Notes: generated by a model not told the origin, from the sequence alone. DNA of 64,000 bases from Selaginella moellendorffii (GCF_000143415.4 NW_003314318.1:204971-268970); one strand, 5' to 3'; numbered from the stretch's first letter, positions 42,366-54,633 are shown. Program-made: numbers and translations.

Positions 42366-43547
42366 CTAGAAGAACGCTACTGGATGGTTGTCTTGCTTCA
42401 AAACTGCGCCCAACGCAAAGTCCGAAGCATCCGTGTCTACCTCAAAGTCCTTACCAAAATCTGGTAATGCCAACACGGGAGCCTTCCTCAACTTCCCTTT
42501 GAGGTGGACGAATGCTGCCGCGCATTCTGCTGTCCATACCATCTTCCCTTTTCTTGTTTGGTCCGTTAAGGGCAAGGCTACTCTCGAATAGTGTCTGATA
42601 AACTTTCGGTAGTAGTTGCATAGCCCCAGGAACACCCTCAACTCATGTACATTCGATGGTCACTCCCATTCCTGGATCGCTTGGACTTTCTCCGGGTCCA
42701 CCTTGAGCCCGTCTTGGCCCACCACATGCCCGAGAAACTTTACCTCTTGTCGAGCAAAGTCACATTTGCTCTCTTTAGCATACAGTTTGTGTTCCCTTAG
42801 TTTCTCAAACACCTTCGCCAAGTGTTCGGCATGCTCCTCTAGCGTCTCGCTATAGATCAAGATGTCGTCGATATAGATGACCACGAAGTGATCCAGATAG
42901 GGTACAAAGATGTGGTTCATCAGCGCCGAAAATGTTGCCGGCGCATTGCATAGCCCGAAGGGCATCACCAGAAACTCAAAGCTCCCATACCTCGTTCGAC
43001 AGGTTGTCTTCTCGACATCTTCCTCGGCTACCCTAATCTGGTAGTATCCTGACCTTAGGTCAATCTTCAAGAAGTATTTTGCCTTTCCCAACCTATCGAA
43101 CAGGTCCTCAATTCTTGGCAAAGGGTACTTGTTCTTCTTTGTATACTTGTTGAGCAACCGGTAGTCTATGCACATGCACATAGAACCATCTTTCTTTTTC
43201 ACAAATAACACCGGCGCCCCATACAACAACTTGCTCAACCTAACATACCCTTTGTCCACCAACTCCTCTAGTTGGCACCTGAGCTCCTTGAGTTCTTTTT
43301 CGTTCAAATGATAGGGGGGACGAACCACCGCCTCAGCACCCTCGACCAGCTCAATCTTATGTTCTATCGGTCGTGCGGGGGGCAACCCCGCCGGTAGCTC
43401 CTCCGGCATGGTATCCTGGAATTGGTCCAACACCCGCTGGATCACCAAAGGTACTTCTTCCGTTCCTGTCTTTTTGTCACTCTTCACCGAGAGTAAGCAC
43501 AAAAAGGCTGCCTTAATTCCTTTGGTGAGTTGTCCTCTCATGGACAC
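42366..43547 (-). pseudogene. nested element: reverse transcriptase and RNase H start
   Basis: Frame 43547-42660 contains the RT core with [26 protein letters not shown] and the catalytic [10 protein letters not shown] stop at 42660 interrupts it, and 42641-42366 continues with RNase H (DTDASDFALGAVL). The catalytic RT aspartates are preserved although the frame is broken. Confidence 0.88.
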
Positions 43548-43778
43548 CAGGTTTAAGCAGGAATCTTTGGCCTTGCTTTGCCCTACCTTTAGATCCTAGG
43601 CCTCCACCCTAGATCTTCTTCCTTGGGCATTCGCCAGTACCACAAGGTTCCTATCTTGTCCATGCAGGGCTACCACGAATCGATTAAATCAATCCATTCC
43701 GAAGATCACGTTAAATCCCGCCATGTCCAACACGGTGAAATCCATGTCCACTTTCCATGTCCCTACTTCGACTCTCGC

Positions 43779-45236
43779 TTATCGAAGTACCTCATCGGTG
43801 CTTTGGCTACCTTGAACAAACTCTATAGTCCTTGGTTTGCCTAGCCGCTGCACCGTTAGTCCGGCTTGCCGGACTATGTCTGCAGCCACAAAATTATCCG
43901 AAGCACCCGTGTCAATAAGGATCTTAACAAAGTTACCTCCGAGCTTCCCTCGGAGGGCTAGTAGATGTCGCGAATGACTCTCTACCAAAGTTGCTCGTGT
44001 AATGAGTAACTTTGAGTTAGGGACTGGATCACATACCTCATTTTGGACTTCACCCGACTTGATGGCCATATTGGCTCTGGCCTTCTTCGGGTAGGGACAT
44101 TCCCTCGAAAAGTGTCCCGCTTCACCGCAGTTGTAGCATACGTTGTTTCCCACGCTGCTATATGACTTGACCTTCTTATCCGTGGGTTTGTCTCTTTTCG
44201 CTTGACTCCCCCACGTACTCGCTCGTTGGCCACCGGATTTGCCTTTCTGGAACCCCGAGGACTCATTCTTAGAGAAACTCTTCTTGAATTTCCCCCTGCT
44301 ATATGTTCCCCTTGGTTTGGCCCCTTTGCTAAACGTGGATCCCGACCCCGTCGTGTTCCCCTTTCGCAGGTTATCGTTGAAATGCACCTTGATGGCCGCA
44401 TCCAACGCTTCCTTGTAGTTGGTTGGGTTCCACCGCATCACTTCACCGCGAGCCCAGGTTTGCAAACCTGATATGAAGGCATGGAACGCATCCATATCCC
44501 CCATGTCCATGACCAGTATCTTCTTTGCCATGAACCAATTCACATATTCTTGGATGGTTCCAGTCTGCTTCAACCTACTCAGCTCATCTCTCAGATGCAG
44601 AGTGGCATTCGGAGGAACGTATGTTGCGCGAATCCTCGCCTTCATCATGTCCCAAGTGGCCACCGGTCCTTCGTTGGCCTCCGTCGTTCTCCACCAAGAC
44701 TTGGCATTATCTGCCAAGTATGGTTTTGCACATGGGACCTTCTCCGAGCTCGGTAATCGCAACGCTCGGAAGTAGTCCTCCATATCGTAAAACCAATCCT
44801 CCACCACCTTATAGTCATTCACTCCCTTGAAGACCGGTGGGGGCTTTGGTTTGTACTTGGGAATTGCCTGAGGCACTGATTCTACTTCGGTCTGTTTGAC
44901 CTTGTTTGGTTCTGCCTCAGTCCCTGCCGAAGGGTCCGCACCTTCTGCGCTGCCAGCATCCGCAGTCTTTCTCTTTTTCTTCCGCTTCTCGTCACGCTTT
45001 AGCTTGCGTACAAGAGTCTCCAGCAGGGCATTGGTCTGTGCCAACTGTCCTTCTAGCACGTCCAATCGAGCCTTGGACGACTGAACCTCGCCACCGGACT
45101 CCTGTTTGGAAGTTTCCTCACTAGAGCCCTCCTCATGCAAGGATTCCTCATCCATAGCCTTTTGTTCGACCGGAGGCTCCAGCTCTGGTAGAGGTTCCGT
45201 CTCCGCCTGGGTTCGCTTACGCCCTGCCCTTGCCAT
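43779..45236 (-). pseudogene. nested element: gag-protease open frame (485 codons)
   Basis: Long open frame with a capsid-like region, basic tail, a CCHC knuckle CYNCGEAGHFSREC and a retropepsin active site LIDTGASDNF near the end. The frame is intact to a stop at 43779, before RT. As part of a dead element it is listed as a remnant. Confidence 0.88.
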
Positions 45237-45295
45237 CTCCCAGCAATCCGCCTCTATCCTTCGCTAGAACTGAGGAAAAGGCTCCAATATCAAAT

Positions 45296-45729
45296 TGTAA
45301 GCCACAAATTTTTCCTTTCCAATTTGCCAGCTTACCTCATCTATCCGACCAACGCTGCCTTGGCTTGTGCTAAGTTCCCTTGCCAAGGTTCTCGCCTATT
45401 GTACCAGCTCCTACTTGGTCCTACTTGGTTTCAGCTGGACTCGATCTCGGACTCGATCTCGGACCTGATCTCAGACCCGATCTCGGACTCGACCTCGGAC
45501 TCGGTCTCGGACCCGATTTCGGATCTCGGACTCCGTCTCGAACTCGGTCTCGAACTCGGTCCCTGAGTCGGCCTCAGACTCGATTCCGGACTCTATCTTG
45601 AACTCGGTCTCCGAGTCGGTCTTGGACTCGATCTTCGAATTTGGTCCCATCTGATGAACTCTTTGTCATTTTGGTCATTCTTTCGGGGTTCCTTTAGCCT
45701 ATGACACCTCAGCGAGTTGGTTCCTTACA
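45296..45729 (-). repeat. 5' LTR of the nested element, 434 bp (internally shortened)
   Basis: Same ends as the 3' LTR but lacks about 705 bases. The break is after GGTTTCAGCT, where it jumps into the CTCGGACTCGAT tandem tract. Confidence 0.9.
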
Positions 45730-45734
45730 CACTC

Positions 45735-46795
45735 TACACCCTTGTGACATAGGCATACCAAAGAGACAGCAAATAACCATCCCAATCCAAATGCTGAAAG
45801 TTCACATACTTCGCAATCATCCCTTTGAATGTCCGAATGAGCTGTTCCACCATACCGTCTGATTGTGGATGATAAGCACTCGTGAAAGTGTGGCATATCC
45901 CCAACCGAGACGTCAAAACATGAAATGCCTCAGCTATAAATGCAGGACCATTATCCGAAAGAATCCGCTCTGGACAAGAATGCTGGAACACCACTCGATT
46001 GAGGAGGAAGTATCCAACAGTAGTTGCAGAGGCGTTAGCAAGAGCACCAACTTCCACCCAATGAGTCAAGTAGTCAGAAGCAATAATAACATACTCATTG
46101 CCAGCAGTCAACCGTGGAAAAGGTCCCATAAGATCAAGCGCCACCAACTCAAACGGATGGGAAACTGCAATTGACTCCAACCGTCCTTCCGCAGCACAAG
46201 GGGGAGTATTACGAGCTTGGCACCAGATGCAACTACACACATACTGGATAACATCACGTTGCATCTCTGGCCAATAGAAAGACCTACGCAGCTTCTCAGT
46301 CACACGACGATGTCCCATATGCCAACCTAGAATATGAGAATCATGGTAGGCATGGAGAAATTGCGGAATAAAGACAAAAGGCACCACCAGCTGTAAATAA
46401 TCATTAGGATCCGTCCCCACAAAATAAAGAAGGCCATCTTCAAGGTGATATTGAGAATGTAAATGCCGGAAAGGCAAGTCATCAGCAAGTGATGCAGGAT
46501 TCTCAAACGCATCTCGAAGCCTTTGAATCCACAGCTCAATTTTTTGAGCCTCGCGAACCTCATCAAGAGAAGGTAGATCTTGCTCTGCTCCTTGTGGACA
46601 CTGAACGTCAAGTACAGCAACCGCCAACGGCATAGAATCCTCGCCTAGAAAATCCACAAATGCTGGAAAAATAGGCTCATCAGAAATATAGGAAGAGAGT
46701 GGAGAAGGAAGAGGAGCTCGAGAAAGGGCATCAGCATTAGCCAAACAACTCCCTGGGCAATGAACAACATCAAAATCATATATCTGAAGCTTCAA
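45735..46795 (-). pseudogene. element A: integrase (catalytic triad present)
   Basis: Open frame with the zinc-binding HHCC region (HDSHILGWHMGH ... CIWCQARN), then LDLMGPFP, ILSDNGPAF and HPQSDGMVEQLIRTF. The catalytic D, D and E all remain. It ends at the nested insertion; the C-terminus lies at 38541-38911. Confidence 0.85.
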
Positions 46796-47257
46796 AACTC
46801 ACCGAGCAGTACGATTAACCAGGTTCTTCCACTTCAATAATGAAGAAACAACAGTATGGTCACCTTCAAGTAACGTCCGAGAACCATGTAGATATGCATA
46901 AAGTTTCTCGAAACCCCAAACTATCGCTAAACACTCCTTCTTAATTGTGGAGTAGTTCAACTCTGATAGTTGTAACGTACGGTTTATATATGCAATGGGA
47001 TGACGCTAACCAGGCACACTCAGGCTTTCTTGCATTAACACACCTCCAAAACTAATATCAGAAGCATCTACACACAAAATAAAAGGTCGAGTGTAGTCAG
47101 GATATGCCAAAACCAAAGGAGTTGTTAACAGTTATTTGAGTTCCACAAACGCCCGCTCACAATCTGAAGACCAAATGAAAGATGATGTTGATGACTTCAG
47201 CAACGCTTGCAATGGTGCAAAGCGATCAAAAAGATGATCCACAGAAAGACCGAGATA

Positions 47258-48676
47258 CTACACCTTGCTCAGGAAGCGTTGCACATCATTAACACACTTC
47301 GGAGTAGGGAACTTTAGAACGGCTACAAGTTTGTCATGATCAACTTGCAAACCCTCACGAGAAATATGGTACCCAAGATAGGTTGTGTCCTTGGACCCAA
47401 ACACACACTTCGACCGCTTCAGCTTTAAACCAACATCTTGTAGCCGATCCAACACTTTACACACATCATGAATGTGCTCCTCCCATGTCCCCTCCGAGTG
47501 AATCAAGACATTATCAATGAAGTCAGTAGTCACCTCTGGCATATCACAAAGAACCTCATCCATCATCCGCCAGAAAGTTGCTAGAGCATTGTTCAAACTA
47601 AACGGCATCACTAAGAACTCGTACAAACCAAACGGTGTACGAAAAGTAGTCTTAGGAATATCTTCTTCGGCCATCAGTACTTGCCAGTACCCAGAAGCAA
47701 GATCTAGCTTGGTGAACCAACGACTTCGCCCCAAACGATCCAAAAGATCAACAGTGTGAGGAAGAGGGTACATATCCGGGATCGTCACTTCATTTAATGG
47801 ACGATAGTCAATGCAGAAATGAATACTCCCATCAGGCTTCGTCACAAGATGAGGTTCACATGCCCAAGGACTTCGCAACTTCCGAAAAACACCCTTCTCC
47901 AACATCTCCTTGATGTTTGCACGTAAAATCTTGATTTTCTTGGGTGACCGACGACGAACAAAAACCTTGATTAAACGAGCATCCCCGGTTGGAATGGGAT
48001 GACGTGTGGCAATCTTGGCCCCAGAGGATAGGTCAAATTCAAAGAGATCACAATACTCCTTCATGAGCTGGTTAACAGTTGCAACACAAAAATCGTCAAA
48101 GGGATCGAAAAAGGGAAGAGCAAAACAAGATGGAAACACAGGAGGTAATAATAGGGGAACAAAAGTAATGGAAGCAGAGGTAGAAGTAGAGGGATGAAGA
48201 GGTACGGAAGTGAGAGGAATGGATAAAACATAAGGAAGTATGAGACAAGGGGGAGAAGCCTCAAAGTCACACTTGGCATGATTGCACTGCAACCAATCCA
48301 TACCAAGAATAAGGTCAAAAGTTTGACTCGGCACCACTTGCAACGACTGCAACTCAAGCTCGAGATTGCCCACATGCACAACCAGGTCCACCTCATCTCG
48401 TGCACATGCATGTGTACGGCCGTTGCCATAAAGAATGAAAACTAGGTCCATTGCATGACACAAGTGTAGACGACAACGTGTGGCAACAAGTCGAGAAATA
48501 GAAGATAAACTCGAACCTGTATCAACCAACACGAAGAGAATAATAGGAGACCTCTTGTTATAAAAACGAGCTTGGAAAGTAAACACTGGATGAACCGGTG
48601 CCGCATGAACCTCTTGATGATACTCCCGAAAGAAAGATGGAGGGGTCACTAACTTATTTGCACAAGGTCCCTCCAT
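47258..48676 (-). pseudogene. element A: protease-reverse transcriptase, RT active site mutated
   Basis: 472-codon frame with a retropepsin DTGSS site, LILGMDWL, then RT blocks (CIDYRPLNEV, KLDLASGYWQV). The catalytic box reads FIDNVLIHS where element B has FIDDVLIHS, so the second metal-binding aspartate is lost. The frame ends before RNase H; the remainder (46800-47250) is broken. Confidence 0.88.
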
Positions 48677-48679
48677 TAC

Positions 48680-49480
48680 TCATGTGACTCCTCGTTTCCC
48701 TAATGCACTGTGGTGTCCAAACCTTCCACTGCAACAGCACCAACGGGACATTGCTGACGCCAAGGTCTTCACCCAGGAAATGGAGGTTGCCAATCCGGGA
48801 AACGCAAACAACACCGATAAGTATGACCAACTTCATCACACGCCCAACAACGAACATCACGGCCTCGACCACATCTTTACCCTTGTCTTTGGACTCGAGT
48901 AGCAGCAGCATCAACCTCCATTGGAACAGGACCATCACTCATAGGAAGTGGAGTTGAAGGACGTGCAACGAAAAGTGGAAAAGGTGACGTCTCATAATGT
49001 TGTGCCAAGCAAAGAGCATCGTCAAGGGTGGCAGGAGCAAGTGCATGCACAAGTCCGACAAGATCTTGACGAAGTGTTGGCCACAACATTCCTAGCTTGA
49101 TCCGCTCTGACATATTAGACTCTGCACAAAGCAAAAGACTTCGGAAACGAACGCCAAATTGCATCACCGACTCAAATGGCCCTTGGCGAAGACGATGCAA
49201 TTGTTCGAAGGCATCATCACAATCGTCGGCATGTCCGAAGGCGCATTTGAAGACGTCCGGAAGAACACTCCAATCCTCACGAGTGGCCGCGCTCAATCCA
49301 TTATACCACTGCAATGCCGTCCCTTGGAGACACGTGGGAAACTCATGCAAACATCGAACATCATCCCAAAAATGATATGTGGCAATCACTATGAAGTAAT
49401 CAAACTAATAGTACACATCATCCCCAAGATTCCCACGAAAGAACTCCGACCAAACGCAAGGATTGGCACCAAGAGCTAAA
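48680..49480 (-). pseudogene. element A: gag with CCHC knuckle, 5' truncated
   Basis: Frame 49389-48877 gives the capsid part (FPTCLQGTALQWYNGLSAAT, DVFKCAFGHADD). A stop then shifts to another frame with the zinc knuckle C-WA-C-DEVG-H-TYRC-C (about 48855-48810). Compared with B the gag start is deleted. Confidence 0.8.
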
Positions 49481-49625
49481 TCTAAACCAAAATCCTAAAA
49501 AGGAAGAACAAAAGAAAGGAAATGGAAAAAACTAAATCTAGATGATGCAAAAGCTAGATATAAACCAAAATCTCAAATCTAAACACCCTTTAGGGACAAT
49601 CAAAGGTGCCCCTCATCTCCACCAA

Positions 49626-49800
49626 TGTGAGTGCATGAAATATGGAAAGGGAATATAAAAATGTGCATATTAATTAGCCCAAAAACCCTAGCTTATATAT
49701 AGGAGCGAGTGGTCCGGATTGAAACCAATTCGACGGCTACCAAAATCCCACTACGCTAATATTAGTATATGGCATCGTAGCCGTACACTTAGCCCTCACA
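49626..49800 (-). repeat. middle LTR shared by elements A and B (175 bp)
   Basis: TGTGAGTGCATG ... CCCTCACA. It is the 5' LTR of A and the 3' LTR of B at once. On the right edge CCGAGAGGAGGGGATGA (minus) is the polypurine tract of B; on the left TGGTGGAGATGAGGGGC (minus) is the primer-site position of A. Confidence 0.9.
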
Positions 49801-50354
49801 TCATCCCCTCCTCTCGGAATAATGGAAGGCCGTTAGGGTTCTCTGGTAGACGGGCTGGGATCTGGAGGAACATTAGGAGGAGGCATCGGCGGATCTATAG
49901 ATGGTATTAACTGCTCCTGATCCCTTTGTATGAAGCGTTTCAACTGCTGCACATGCACAACCTCCGGAGGATTGGCCTACTAGACGTCATGCCAAACCTC
50001 ATAAACTTGCAGTCCAAATTGCCGCAACACCCGATATGATCCTTTCCACTGCGCAAGGAGCCCCTTAGATAAACCACATACCGTAAAATGGGGAAAACAG
50101 ACTAACACCAAATCATCCACTTTGTACTTTGTAGGTGGACGATGATGGGAGTTGTAACGCCGTTGTTGTCCCACTTGTATGCAGCCTAAGTGTTCGGCAG
50201 ATTTTGCTCGGACAAGTGGAAGAATGCTTGTCAAATATTGATCCCACGACCTAGCAACGGGAGCTCGTGGCAATCGTGAAGGTAAACCCAGCTCCGTTGG
50301 TAATATTGGATCATGACCATATAGAAGTTTATATGGTGAAGCACCAACAACACT

Positions 50355-51443
50355 CTACACCCCTGTGACATAGGCATACCAAAGAGACAGCAAATAACCA
50401 TCCCAATCCAAATGCTGAAAGTTCACATACTTCGCAATCATCCCTTTGAATGTCCGAATGAGCCGTTCCACCATACCGTCTGATTGTGGATGATAAGCAC
50501 TCGTGAAAGTGTGGCATATCCCCAACCGAGACGTCAAAACATGAAATGCCTCAGCTATAAATGCAGGACCATTATTCGAAAGAATCCGCTCTAGACAAGA
50601 ATGCTGGAACACCACTCGATTGAGGAGGAAGTATCCAACAGCAGTTGCAGAGGCGTTAGCAAGAGCACCAACTTCCACCCAATGAGTCAAGTAGTCAGAA
50701 GCAATAATAACATACTCACTGCCAGCAGTCGACCGTGGAAAAGGTCCCATAAGATCAAACGCCACCAACTCAAACAGACGGGAAACTGCAATTGACTCCA
50801 ACCGTCCTTCCACAATACAAGGGGGAGTATTACGAGCTTGGCACCAAACATAGCTACGCACATACTAGATAATATCACGTTGCATCTCCGGCTAATAGAA
50901 AGACCTGCACAGCTTCTCGGTCACACGATGATGTCCCATATGCCCACCTAGAACATGAGAATCATGGTAGGCATGGAAAAACCGCGGAATAAAGACAAAA
51001 GGCACCACCAGCCGTAAATGATCATCAGGATCCGTCCCCACAAAATAAAGAAGGCCATTTTCAAGGTGATATTGAGAATGTAAATGCCGGAAAGGCAAGT
51101 CATCAGCAAGTGATGCAGGATTTTCAAACGCATCTCGAAGCCTTCGAATCCACGGCTCAATCTTTTGAGCCTCGCGAACCTCATCAAGAGAAGGTAGATC
51201 TTGCTCTGCGCCTTGTGGACACTGAACGTCAAGTATAGCAACCGCCAACGGCACAGAATCCTTGTTTTGAAAATCCACAGATGCTAGAATAACAAGCTCA
51301 TCAGAAATATGAGAAGAGAGTGGAGAAGGAAGAGGAGCTCGAGAAAGAGCATCAGCATCAGCCATAGAACTCCCTGGGCGATGAATAACATCAAAATCAT
51401 ATATCTGAAGTTTCAAAGCCCACCAAGCAATACGACTAACCAA
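50355..51443 (-). pseudogene. element B: RNase H end and integrase, catalytic Asp lost
   Basis: Two frames separated by a stop near 50880. The second carries FDLMGPFPRST and ILSNNGPAF, where the second catalytic aspartate is replaced by asparagine by one transition, and keeps QSDGMVERLIRTF with the glutamate. Confidence 0.82.
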
Positions 51444-51536
51444 GTTTTTCCGTTTCTATAATGAAGTAACGGCAGCATGGTCACCTTCAAGTAATGTCCG
51501 AGAACCATGTAGATATGCATGAAGTTTCTCAAAACC

Positions 51537-53267
51537 CTAAACTGCCGCTAAACACTCATTCTCTGTCGTGGAGTAGTTCACCTCTGCTAGTTGTAACATA
51601 TGGCTTATATATGCAATGGGATGACATTGACTAGGCACACTCGGGTTTTCTTGCATTAACACACCTCCAAGACCAATATCAGAAGCATCTACGCACAAAA
51701 TAAAAGGTCGAGTGTAGTCAGGATATGCCAAAACTGGAGGAGTCGTCAACAGCTCTTTGAGATCCACAAATGCCCACTCACAATCTAAAGACCAGATGAA
51801 AGATGACGTTGATGACTTAAACAATGCTCGCAACGGTGCAGTGCGATCAGAAAGATGATCCACAAAACGACCGAGATACTGCATCTTGCCTAGGAAGCGC
51901 TGCACATCATTCACACACTTCGGAGTAGGGAACTTTAGAATGGCTACAAGTTTGTCAGGATCAACTTGCAAACCCTCACGAAAAATATGGTACCCAAGAT
52001 AAGTTCTGTCCTTGGACCCAAATATGCACTTCGACCGCTTCAACTTTAAACCAACGTCCCATAGCCAATCCAACACTTTGCACACATCACGAATGTGCTC
52101 CTCCCATGTCCCCTCTGAATGAATCAAGACATCATCAATGAAGTCAGTAGTCACTTTTGGCATATCATAAAGAACCTCGTCCATCATCTGCTGGAAAGTT
52201 GCTAGAGCATTGTTCAAACCAAATGGCATCACCAAAAACTCGTACAAACCAAACGGTGTACGAAAAACAGTCTTAGGAACATCTTTTTCAGCCATTGGTA
52301 CTTGCCAGTACCAAACAAGATCTAGCTTGGTGAACCAACGACTTCACCCCAAACGATCCAAAAGATCAACAGTGTGAGGAAGAGGGTACACATCCGGGAT
52401 CGTCACTTCATTTAACGGACGATAGTCGATGCAGAAACAAATGCTCCCATCAGGCTTCGTCACAAGATGAGGTTCACATGCCCAAGGACTTCGCAACTTC
52501 CGAATAACACCCTTCTCCAACATCTCCTTGACGTTTGCACGTAAAATCCTGATCTCCTTGGGTGACCGACAATGAACAGAAACCTTGATTGGACGAGCAT
52601 CCCCGGTTGGAATGGGATGACGTGTGGCAATCTTGGCCCCAGAGGATAGGTCAAATTCAAAGAGATCACAATACTCCTTCATGAGCCGGTTAACAACTGC
52701 AACACAAAGATCGTTGGAGGGATCGAAAAAGGGAAGAGCAAAACAAGATGGAAACACAGGAGGAAATAGTAGGGGAACAAAAGTAATAGAAGCAGAGGTA
52801 AAAGTAAAGGGACGAAGAAGTATGGAAGTGAGAGGAATGGATAAAACATAAAGAAGTATGAGACAAGGGGGAGAAGCCTCAAAGTCACACTTGGCATGAT
52901 TGTGCTGCAACCAATCCATACCAAGAATAAAGTCAAAAGTTTGACTCGGCACCACCCGCAACGACTGCAACTCAAGCTCAAGATCGCCCACACGCACAAC
53001 CAAGTCCACCTCATCTCGTGCACATGCATGTGTACGGCCGTTGCCATAAAGAATGAAAACTAGGTCTACCGCATGACGCAAGTGTAGATGAAAATGTGTG
53101 GCAACAGGTCGAGCAATAGAAGATAAACTCGAACCTGTATCAACCACCACAGCGAGAATAATAAGAGACCTCTTGTTATAAAAACAAGTTTGGAAAGTAA
53201 ACACTAGATGAACTGGTGCCGAGTGAACCCTTTGATGATACTCCCGAAAGAAAGATGGGGGGGTCAC
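51537..53267 (-). pseudogene. element B: protease and reverse transcriptase
   Basis: Frame 53267-52344 has DTGSS, FILGMDWLQ and PLNEVTIPDVYPLP; frame 52295-51537 has [25 protein letters not shown] and the RNase H start LCVDASDIGLGGVL. The gap between them (about 52300-52343) holds a one-base disruption in the KLDL/SGYWQV region. Confidence 0.85.
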
Positions 53268-53494
53268 TAACTTATTCGCGCAAGGTCGCTCTGTTACTCG
53301 TGCGACTCCTCATTTTCCAGATACACCGTAGTGTCCAAACCTTCCACTGCAACAGCACCAACGGGACGTTGTTGATGCCAAGGTCTCCACCCAGGAAATG
53401 GAGGTTGCCAATCCGGAAAACGCCAACAACACTGATAAGTATGACCAACTTCATCACACGCCCAGCAACGAACATCACGGCCTCGACCACATCT

Positions 53495-54184
53495 TTACCC
53501 TTGTCTTTGGACTTGAGTAGCAGCAGCATCAACCTCCATTGGAACAGGACCATCACTCATAGGAAGTGGAGTTGAAGGACGTGCAACGAAAAGTGGAAAA
53601 GGTGACGTCTCATAATGTTGTGCCAAGCAAAGAGCATCGTCAAGGGTGGCAGGAGCAAGTGCATGCACAAGTCCGACAAGATCTTGACGAAGTGTTGGCC
53701 ACAACATTCCTAGCTTGATCCGCTCCGACATATTAGACTCCGCATGATGCAAAAGACTTCGGAAACAAACGCCAAATTGCATTACTGACTCAGATGGCCC
53801 TTGGCGAAGACGATGCAATTGTTGGAAGGCATCATCACAATTGTTGGCATGTCCGAAGGCGCATTTGAAAACGTCCGGAAGAACACTCCAATCCCCACGA
53901 GTGGCCGCGCTCAATCCATTATACCACTGCAATGCCATCCCTTGGAGACACGTAGGAAACTCATGCAAACATTGAGCATCATCCCAAGAATGATATGTGG
54001 CAATCACTATGGAGTAATCAAACCAATGGTACATATCATCCCTAGGATTCCCACAAAAGAACTCCGGCCAAATACAAAGATTGGCACAAAGAGTAGGAAG
54101 AGTTGGACCACGTGCCGTAAATGCCGCCATCAATTGAGTTTGATTGTTCAATTGCAAGTATATAGCATTAAGCAATTGGACCAA
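53495..54184 (-). pseudogene. element B: gag
   Basis: 229-codon frame with ICWPEFFCGNPRD-like and LQGMALQWYNGLSA segments matching element A gag but with the N-terminal part retained (VQLLNAIYLQLNNQTQLMAA). The zinc knuckle follows in another frame near 53450. Confidence 0.82.
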
Positions 54185-54458
54185 CTACTACTCTAGAGTC
54201 AAAGGAGGAGATTGCTAATTTGCCATGAAGATGAATGAAAAAGAAAAAGCAAAAGAAAAAAAATGACAAAAAGCCAGAAGGAAATGATAAATCTAGACAA
54301 TGCAAAAAGCTAGATCTGAACCAAAATCCTAAAAAGGAAGAACAAAAGAAAGGAAATGGAAAAAATTAGATCTAGACAATGCAAAAGCTAGATCTAACCA
54401 AAATCCCAAATCTAAACACTCTTCAGGGACAATCAAAAGTGCCCTTTATCTCCACTAA

Positions 54459-54633
54459 TGTGAGTGCATGGAATATAAAAAGGCAATATAGAAATGTGCA
54501 TATCAATTAGCCCAAAAACTCTAGCTTATATACAAGAGCGAGTGGTCCAGATTGAAACAAATCCGACAGCTACCAAAATCCCACTATGCTAATATTAGTA
54601 TACGGCATCGTAGCTGTATACTTGGCCCTTACA
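54459..54633 (-). repeat. 5' LTR of element B (175 bp)
   Basis: TGTGAGTGCATGG ... CCCTTACA; same ends and length as the other two LTRs. The minus strand just inside reads TTAGTGGAGATAAAGGGCAC, the decayed primer-binding position. Confidence 0.9.

Larger units (their letters stand above)
38917..45729 (-). mobile_element. nested Ty3/gypsy chromovirus-type retrotransposon, inactive
   Basis: 6813 bases bounded by LTRs (38917-40055 and 45296-45729) that both run TGTAAGCC...CCTTACA on the plus strand, with the 5-bp target duplication CACTC on both sides. It sits in the integrase region of element A. A tRNA-iMet-like primer site (TGATATTGGAGCC form, with transitions from the usual TGGTATCAGAGC) adjoins the 5' LTR at about 45283-45295. 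Coding order on the minus strand is gag, protease, RT, RNase H, integrase, chromodomain. Several stops and frame changes interrupt pol. Confidence 0.93.
38187..49800 (-). mobile_element. short-LTR Ty3/gypsy element A, split by a nested element
   Basis: LTRs of 175 bp at 38187-38361 (3') and 49626-49800 (5', shared with element B), each TG...CA apart from one decayed end. The internal region runs 49625-45735 and resumes at 38911-38362 after the inserted element. Order on the minus strand is gag, CCHC knuckle, protease, RT, RNase H, integrase, typical of Ty3/gypsy. A deletion of about 215 bases has removed the gag start compared with B. Polypurine tract GAGAGGAGGGGATGA precedes the 3' LTR. The element cannot be active. 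Confidence 0.9.
49626..54633 (-). mobile_element. short-LTR Ty3/gypsy element B, nearly full length, inactive
   Basis: 5008 bases with 175-bp LTRs at 49626-49800 and 54459-54633. The minus strand encodes gag (54184-53495), protease-RT (53267-52344 and 52295-51537, split by a small frame break near 52310), RNase H/integrase N-part (51443-50892), integrase core (50861-50355) and C-terminus (50273-49980). RT keeps FIDDVLIHS. The integrase core reads ILSNNGPAF instead of SDNG, so one catalytic aspartate is lost. Several stops separate the pieces. No target-site duplication is evident at its ends. Confidence 0.9.
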
